Source of the DNA: Corythucha ciliata
Taxonomy: Eukaryota > Arthropoda > Insecta > Hemiptera > Tingidae
Assembly (NCBI GenBank): GCA_038030265.1
Contig: CM075943.1
Coordinates: forward strand, 8,618,001-8,682,000
Length of the DNA stretch: 64,000 bases
Direction of reading: 5' to 3'
The translations under genes were made by a program, and so were the position numbers. Of this stretch, positions 58,378 through 64,000 are shown one piece after another. The notes below the pieces were generated by a model. It saw only the letters and a list, made by a program, of their open reading frames with translations. It was not told where the DNA came from and did not search any database. Every line of letters starts with the position of its first letter. The stretch's first letter is position 1.

Positions 58378-60814
58378 CAGGGTCGTAGGTACGGGGGGGA
58401 TATGGGGGATAGATCCCCCATAATCATAAATTTCATGAAATTTAATCATAAAGTTCATTCATTCGGGGGGGGGGGGGTTCGCCCCGGACCCTCTATCAGA
58501 CAAAAATCGGTAATATTCGTGGCTATAGCTGCTAAAAAGCGCTGATTCGTGGTCTTGCAATGCACCTTCCAGACTAAAATTAAGAACAAAATCGCTGATT
58601 CGCGATACATAGAGGCCAATCTACTATGAATTGTGGAAACCAACGCAAAAGTGTTGTACTTGGGTAAACCCCGCGGTTAAAGTTGAGAAAACACGCTATA
58701 ATTTTGACAAATAAAAGACGCTTTCAGGTTAAAATTGGACAAAAATCACTAATTCGCAGCTGCAATTGAAAAAAATCACCAATTAGCGCCGCTAAAATTA
58801 AGAAAAACGTTAATTTTCAGTTCAAATTGGGAAAAAGTGCTAATTCTCAGTTAAAAATGGAACAAATTGCTAATTTGGAGCTTAAATTGAGCCTAACGCC
58901 AATTCTTGGCAAAAATTGACAAAACTCGGTAGGTAATGCACGGGTTGGAAACGCTACCACGCTGCTAAAATTTAGAAAAAGCGAAAATTCGCTGCTAAAA
59001 TTGAGAAACATCACTAATTATCGAATTAAGTGTCGTGAAATTTATAATTTAAAAATGATGATTTTTTGACAGAAATGGATGGATAAATGAACATTTTCTG
59101 GTTAGAAAAAAAATTTACATTTATAATTTAAATTCGCACGTTCTGAAGGCATTTTTGTGGCTAAAATTCAGATAAATGGCAAATTCATGCATGGCTATAG
59201 TATAATGTTTAAAAAATTTCGCTCCGGCAGCTGGCGATCGGAAAGAGTGCATTTCATTTCGTATACGGATACCCTAAGCAACCCTAAACAAGTAATAATG
59301 TTGAGACCATGATTTGTTTCGTTAATGTTTGACCCTTCCTCGTACTGTTTGCTGCCGGGTTTATTTAAGCTGAACTTAATGGGAATCAAAGGCTACTTCA
59401 AAATTAAATCATCGCACCGAACGTAATGCATCTGGAATCAACTGGTGATTTGTAGTGATTTTTTTACCAGTTCAACCCCTATTCCCTCCCCCCTCCACCT
59501 TGACCGATTTGGCCCAAATGCAATACACACCGGGGTCATATGACTACTGATTTCTATGCCAAAGCGCATTCGGCTAAATTAATTTCTTCGAGAGTTATCG
59601 TGCTAACAAGAAAACGACCATAAGCTTACAAATAAATAAACCAATATATACATATATAAAGAAATATGTAGGTATATGAATTCTGGAGACCACTGAATTC
59701 GTGTTCTGGAGGTTATGAAACATGAAAAAAACATGACATGACCCATGTTTGCCACCATCACGACGAGACCAATGCACTAAAAATACGCTAATTCACGGCT
59801 AGAACTGAAAAGAAGGAATAATCTATACCTATAAAAGTTATATAGTTTTGCTAATGCGGTGGAAAAACGTGAAAACCCGCTAATTTGCGGGTAATATTTA
59901 GAAAATAAAATAATCAGCCTGGTCAAAATTAAGAAAAAGGTTAATTTTAAGCCTAAAAATTGAGAAAATTGATGATTTGCAGATAAAAATGGAAAAATCG
60001 CCAATTTACAGCTAAAATTGTGCCAAACGCCAATTTGTGACTCGAATTCGCTAATTCACAGGTTTATTGAAACGTTACGACGCGTCACCACTACAATTTA
60101 AAAAAAGCGCTAATTCGTAGTTGAAATTGAGAAAAATTCCGTCAATTTGCGGATTCTGAAGACAACTTTTCACTTTCAGGCTGAAATTGAAAAAAAAAAA
60201 AACAAAAAAAAACGCCAATGTATGGCAATAGGCGAAGAAACCGCTAATTCGCGAGTAAACTGAGAAAAATCCCTCATGCATTGCGTGTGGTGAACCAAAA
60301 AAATCCTAAACCGTAAAAATTCCCCCCATTTTGCAGCTAATATTGAGGAAAACACTTAAGAAAAACGTTAACTTCCAGCTAAAACTGAGAAAAGTTCCAA
60401 ACCCCCTGGTTAAAAAATTTAAAAAAATCTGTAATATGCTGATAAATTGAGGAAAACGCCAAAACTCGTGGATAGTTAAGAAACATCGCTCACGGGATAA
60501 AAACGATACTTTGCTGCTAAAGTTGAGAAAATGCGCAAATTCATGGCTATGGGAGGGGGTGGGGCAAAACCGCCGGCTGAAATTGTCAAGAACGATACAC
60601 TCGGCCAAAAAGCGCTAATTTGCGGGTGGAGTCCAAAAATCGCCCCTAACTGAGAGATTGAGGCTATGATGAGCCCAACAAGATGTCCATATTCAAGAGT
60701 GTGCTGGCTGGGTGGAATAATGACTAAAATGTGAACTTACCCCCCTCCCCTCACCATTACAAAATTTCAGTCTGATCCCCCTCCCCCCAGGACAAATTCC
60801 TACCTACGCCACTG
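58378..60814 (+). mobile_element. Complete non-autonomous hAT-like element carrying a ~30-bp minisatellite
   Basis: The element begins CAGGGTCGTAGGTACGGGGG and its right end, read in reverse complement, begins CAGTGGCGTAGGTAGGAATT. It is flanked by a perfect 8-bp duplication ACCGTTGT (58370-58377 and 60815-60822). Eight-base duplications and CAG-starting ends fit the hAT superfamily. From ~58500 to ~60640 the interior is degenerate units with GCTAATT(C)GCGG and CTAAAATTGAGAAAA cores. There is no transposase. A ~570-bp segment (~59206-59778) is absent from the copy at 62864-64000 and is probably a nested insertion. Confidence 0.85.
59206..59778. repeat. Probable nested insertion inside the hAT-like element
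   Basis: Comparison with the inverted copy at 63900-63960 shows continuous sequence from GGCTATAGTA(T/C)AATG straight to AAAAATACGCTAATTC. Here ~570 bp of different sequence interrupt that junction. No terminal repeats or clear target duplication were identified. Confidence 0.55.
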
Positions 60815-61022
60815 ACCGTTGTATGGATACAGTTGGTTTTTAGATAATTCCTATGGTTCCCAAATCATTAAATTGTTATTAATTATAGGTAGTGATGCAC
60901 GGTGGTACACTCATGGCACATCACGGTGTGAACAGCTTGTTTGCCAATGAAAAATGGAAGGGAGGGGTACCTGACGCTTCTCTATAATTTTTTTTTTTTT
61001 TTTTTGTCATTTTTCCTTCCAG

Positions 61023-62477
61023 GCCTGACGTGGGCCAATATGTACAACAAAATGGCTCCCCACAAAGTGATCGGTTTTTACTTGCTGTTCCTCAAACGAT
61101 TCTACATGGTCCGCGACCCCGAGTACGCTCAGCTCGTCTTCGTGAATAATTTCACCGATCGCGGATTCCACGTTGACATTAAAACGAATCCGATGGGCAA
61201 TTTGTTATTCCATCAAGGGGCACAGTGGAGGAAGGATATAGTTTTCTTTTTTTGCTGTCCCCCATCATCCACTGTATGTGATTTTTTTTTTTTTTTTTTT
61301 TGTCGCAGATATATTCGAAGCAAAGTCAACCCACTTTTTACGATGACCTGAAAGAGATGTCCGACACGATAAAAACTTGTGCGAACCGCTTTCTGGCATG
61401 CTTTGAAGAACGCGTACTCCTTGGGGAGGACGTCGACCTCAAAGAATTAATGGCTAATTTCTCGTTGAGCGTGATTGGTATGAGACAACAACTTCGCAGT
61501 TTTGGTCTCAAGTGAGTCACCTGGTCACACGTGTATTTTCAGCCTCCACTGTTTTCAACCTTGAAGTTGACGTTTACGATTCCGCGGGTAGAGGCAAATT
61601 CATGCAGTACACGCGAGATTTTTTCGATCCATCGTTTAAAACTGGTTGCAGACAAATCTTCCGGCTTTTCCATCCAAATTTACTGAAATTATTTAAGGTT
61701 TGTTACCCCTCCGCCCTTCGATGAATAACTGTCTTTAAATCTCCTCTCTCATTCATCCTCAAGATAAAAACTGTGAACTCCGACGCCACCGATTTTTTCC
61801 TCGAAATTATAAGAGAGTCGTCCAAAAGACGAACAGAAACGAACTACACCAGAAAAGACTTCATACAGCTTCTGCTGGAGTTGTACAGGAAGAGTCGTGT
61901 CGAGGGCCAGGGCATAATAGCACGACGGAGGACTCGCCGGACGAGAGAATAGGTTGTTGTCGTTGCGACGTCCAGACATTATCAAGTGACCTCTCCTTTA
62001 TTATTTTAGAAATGACTGAGGAGTTTAAGGCAGCCCAAGCGTTTATTTTCTATATGGCTGGCGCTGAAACAACAGGAATGACGCTTTACATTATTTTAGA
62101 TTTGTTGTCCGTGAATATCGATGTACATCGATGGACATTTTTCGAGAACCACGGTGATTTCACTTTTGAACCGTTGAAAGACATGAAATACTTGGATATG
62201 TGTCTGAAAGGTAAGGGATTCGACCAATAATGAATGCTATTCGAGTAGAAAACAAATGTCAAATTTTCAGAAACGCCCATACCCATTGGAAACAGGGAAT
62301 GTACAAAGGATTTTACATTTCCGAACGGCGTCCGCGTTGAAAAAGGCGATCTTTTATAATCATTTCAGTGTATTCAATACAAAATGACCCTAAATACTTT
62401 CCAGAACCCAATAAATTCAAGCCGGAGAGATTTGAGAGTCAACCCCCCAGGGGTCGTACTATCCCTTCGGCGATGGG
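61023..62477 (+). pseudogene. Cytochrome P450 pseudogene (CYP3/CYP6-like)
   Basis: Exon-like blocks at 61023-61234, 61309-61477, 61543-61697, 61764-61952, 62010-62210 and 62271-62477 carry P450 features: FTDRGFHVDIKTNPMGNLLF, an I-helix MAGAETTG, the KDMKYLDMCLKE helix-K start, [16 protein letters not shown] and the beginning of the haem loop (YPFGDG). Disablements are many: the first exon is missing, the block ending at 61234 has no GT donor, the frame changes near 61900, the L-R-K-Y-P part of helix K (ExxR) is deleted, frameshifts occur at ~62350 and ~62455, and an element is inserted at 62478, before the haem cysteine. It cannot make an active enzyme. Confidence 0.88.
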
Positions 62478-62863
62478 CAGGGCTGGGCAGTAATTGAATT
62501 ACATGTAATTGAATTACGTAATTCAATTACAATTAGTAATTGGTAATTTGTAATTGATAACAACACGCCATTGTAATTGGTAATTTGTAGTTAAAAGCAC
62601 TTTTTCGACGTAATTTGTAATTAACAATTACCAATTACATTTCCATCTTCAGAGCCAATATTACTTCGAAAACTCAGCGGTTACTATTTCGCGCTTTACT
62701 TGGAGCTTTTGGAGGAGTTTTTGCATTAAATTCTCTGAAAAATAAGAGTTTCAAAGCAATTATGACACGAGCGATATCCTCGAGCTCCAACCATGATTGG
62801 GGTTGCCAATTTGAAATTTGAGAAAAACGGTATACACAGGTTTCAAAGATCGAAACCCCAAAC
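62478..62863 (+). mobile_element. DNA-element fragment inserted in the P450 haem-loop codons
   Basis: This starts CAGGGCTGGGCAGTAATTG and continues with repeated GTAATTGAATTAC/AATTGGTAATTTG palindromic blocks, a common style for hAT-type termini in insects. The other terminus was not found before the next element starts at 62864, so it is truncated or split by that insertion. Confidence 0.6.
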
Positions 62864-64000
62864 CAGTGGCGTAAGTAGGAATTTGTCCTGGGGGGGGGGG
62901 ATCAGATTGAAATCTCGTAAGGTTGAAAGGAGGCGGGTAATTTCACATTTTAGTCATCATTCCACCCAGCCAGCACACTCTTCAATCTTGACATCTTGCT
63001 GGCCTCATCATAGCCTCAATCTCTCAGTTAAGGACGATTTTTGGACTCTACCCGCAAATTAGCGCTTTTCTCAATTTTGGCCGAGTGTATCGTTCTTCTC
63101 AATTTCAGCCGCAGATTAGCGGTTTTGCCCCACCCCCTACCATAGCCATGAATTTGCGCATTTTCTCAACTTTAGCAGCAAAGTATCGTTTTTATCCCGT
63201 GAGCAATGTTTCTTAATTATCCACGAGTTTTGGCGTTTTCCTCAATTTTAGCAGCATATTACCGATTTTTTAATTTTTTTTACCAGGGGATTAGCATTTT
63301 TCTCAGTATCAGCTGGAAATTAACGTTTTGTTAAGTGTTTTCCTCAATATTAGCCGCAAAATAAAGGGACTTTTCACGAATTAGGATTTTTTGGTTCACC
63401 ATACGCAATGCATGAGCGATTTTTCTCAGTTTACTCGCGAAATAGCGGTTTCTTCACTTATTGCCACAAATCGGGGGTTTTTTTTTTTTCCAATTTCAGC
63501 CTGAAAAGTTGCCTTCAGAATCCGCAAATTGGCGTATATTCAGTTTTCGGTGCAAATAAGAATTTCTCTCAATTTCAACCGCGAATTAGCGCTTTTTTAA
63601 AATTGTAGCGGCGACGTGTCGTAGCGTTTCAAACCTGTAAATTAGCGAATTTTCTCAAATTCAGTCACAAATTGGCGTCTGGCACAATTTTCGCTGTAAA
63701 TTGGCGATTTTTTTCATTCTTAGCCGCGAATTAGCAGTTTTCTCAATTTTTAGGCTTAAAATTAACCTTTCTCTTAATTTTGACCTTGCTGATTATAGTA
63801 TTTTCTAAATATTACCCGCAAGTTAGCAGTTTTTCACATTTTACCACCGCATTAGCCATTTTGTATAACTTTTATTGGTATAGATTATTGCTTCTTTTCA
63901 GTTCTAGCCGTGAATTAGCGTATTTTTTGACATTGTACTATAGCCATGCATGAATTTGCCATTTTTCTTAATTTTAGCCACAAAAATGCCTTCAGAAGGT
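62864..64000 (-). mobile_element. Second copy of the minisatellite hAT-like family, inverted, running off the window
   Basis: It begins CAGTGGCGTAAGTAGGAATT and matches the right end of 58378-60814 in reverse complement, including GCTGGGTGGAATGATGACTA-type sequence and the minisatellite array (units like CGCAAATTAGCGCTTTT CTCAATTTT). The left flank is CCCCAAAC; the other end lies beyond 64000. It lacks the ~570-bp insertion. Confidence 0.85.

Noticed and set aside
61023..62477. Functional cytochrome P450
   Set aside because: Missing first exon, lost ExxR region, frameshifts and an insertion before the haem cysteine.

Overview
The window reads as nuclear DNA of an insect. Coding genes are split by short GT-AG introns. 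Three tandem genes encode insect-type seven-transmembrane odorant receptors, ending in the typical S-Y-Y/F-M-V-L tail. The mobile elements (R1-clade LINE, LTR retrotransposon gag-pro, hAT, PIF/Harbinger and many MITEs) also fit. I cannot place the order or species from sequence alone.

Layout. 1-1.9 kb is a diverged copy of a hAT-like element filled with ~30-bp minisatellite units. 3.2-22.5 kb is a compact housekeeping block with genes on alternating strands: SPTLC2 (+), DDX51 (-), mitochondrial CLPP (+), TBCC (-) overlapping a small membrane-protein ORF (-), a CEBPZOS-like small protein (-), ATP synthase subunit g (+), DDX24 (-), DHX34 (+) and a trypsin-like protease (-). 22.7-31 kb is mobile-element territory: a decayed gag-pro, an R1-type reverse transcriptase sitting between (TAA)n tracts, a ~200-bp direct repeat pair and MITEs. 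31.4-34.8 kb is a nine-exon BTB/POZ gene with an AT-hook (-). 35-41 kb is a gene desert with a PIF/Harbinger element that itself carries a MITE. 41.3-44.6 kb is importin alpha (-). 46.5-57.0 kb holds three odorant receptor genes on the minus strand, with a large palindrome and a foldback element between them. 58.4-64 kb holds a complete hAT-like element with 8-bp target duplication, a cytochrome P450 pseudogene, and an inverted second copy of the same hAT family running off the window.

Functionally the block mixes lipid synthesis (SPTLC2), RNA helicases for ribosome biogenesis and nonsense-mediated decay (DDX51, DDX24, DHX34), mitochondrial proteins (CLPP, ATP5MG, probably the two small membrane proteins), tubulin folding (TBCC), nuclear import (importin alpha) and environment-facing genes (odorant receptors, P450). 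The helicase and mitochondrial genes are tightly packed, with head-to-head promoters as short as ~134 bp and tail-to-tail spacing as short as ~47 bp. The sensory genes lie in repeat-rich DNA.

The most notable items are the minisatellite-bearing hAT family, whose copies lie in opposite orientation around a dead P450; the ATGA stop/start overlap joining a small membrane-protein ORF to TBCC; the near-palindromic satellite-like block at 49.3-51.0 kb; and the R1-like element bounded by (TAA)n at both ends. Exon coordinates were deduced by eye from splice sites and reading-frame continuity; summed coding lengths were checked to be multiples of three for the complete gene models.
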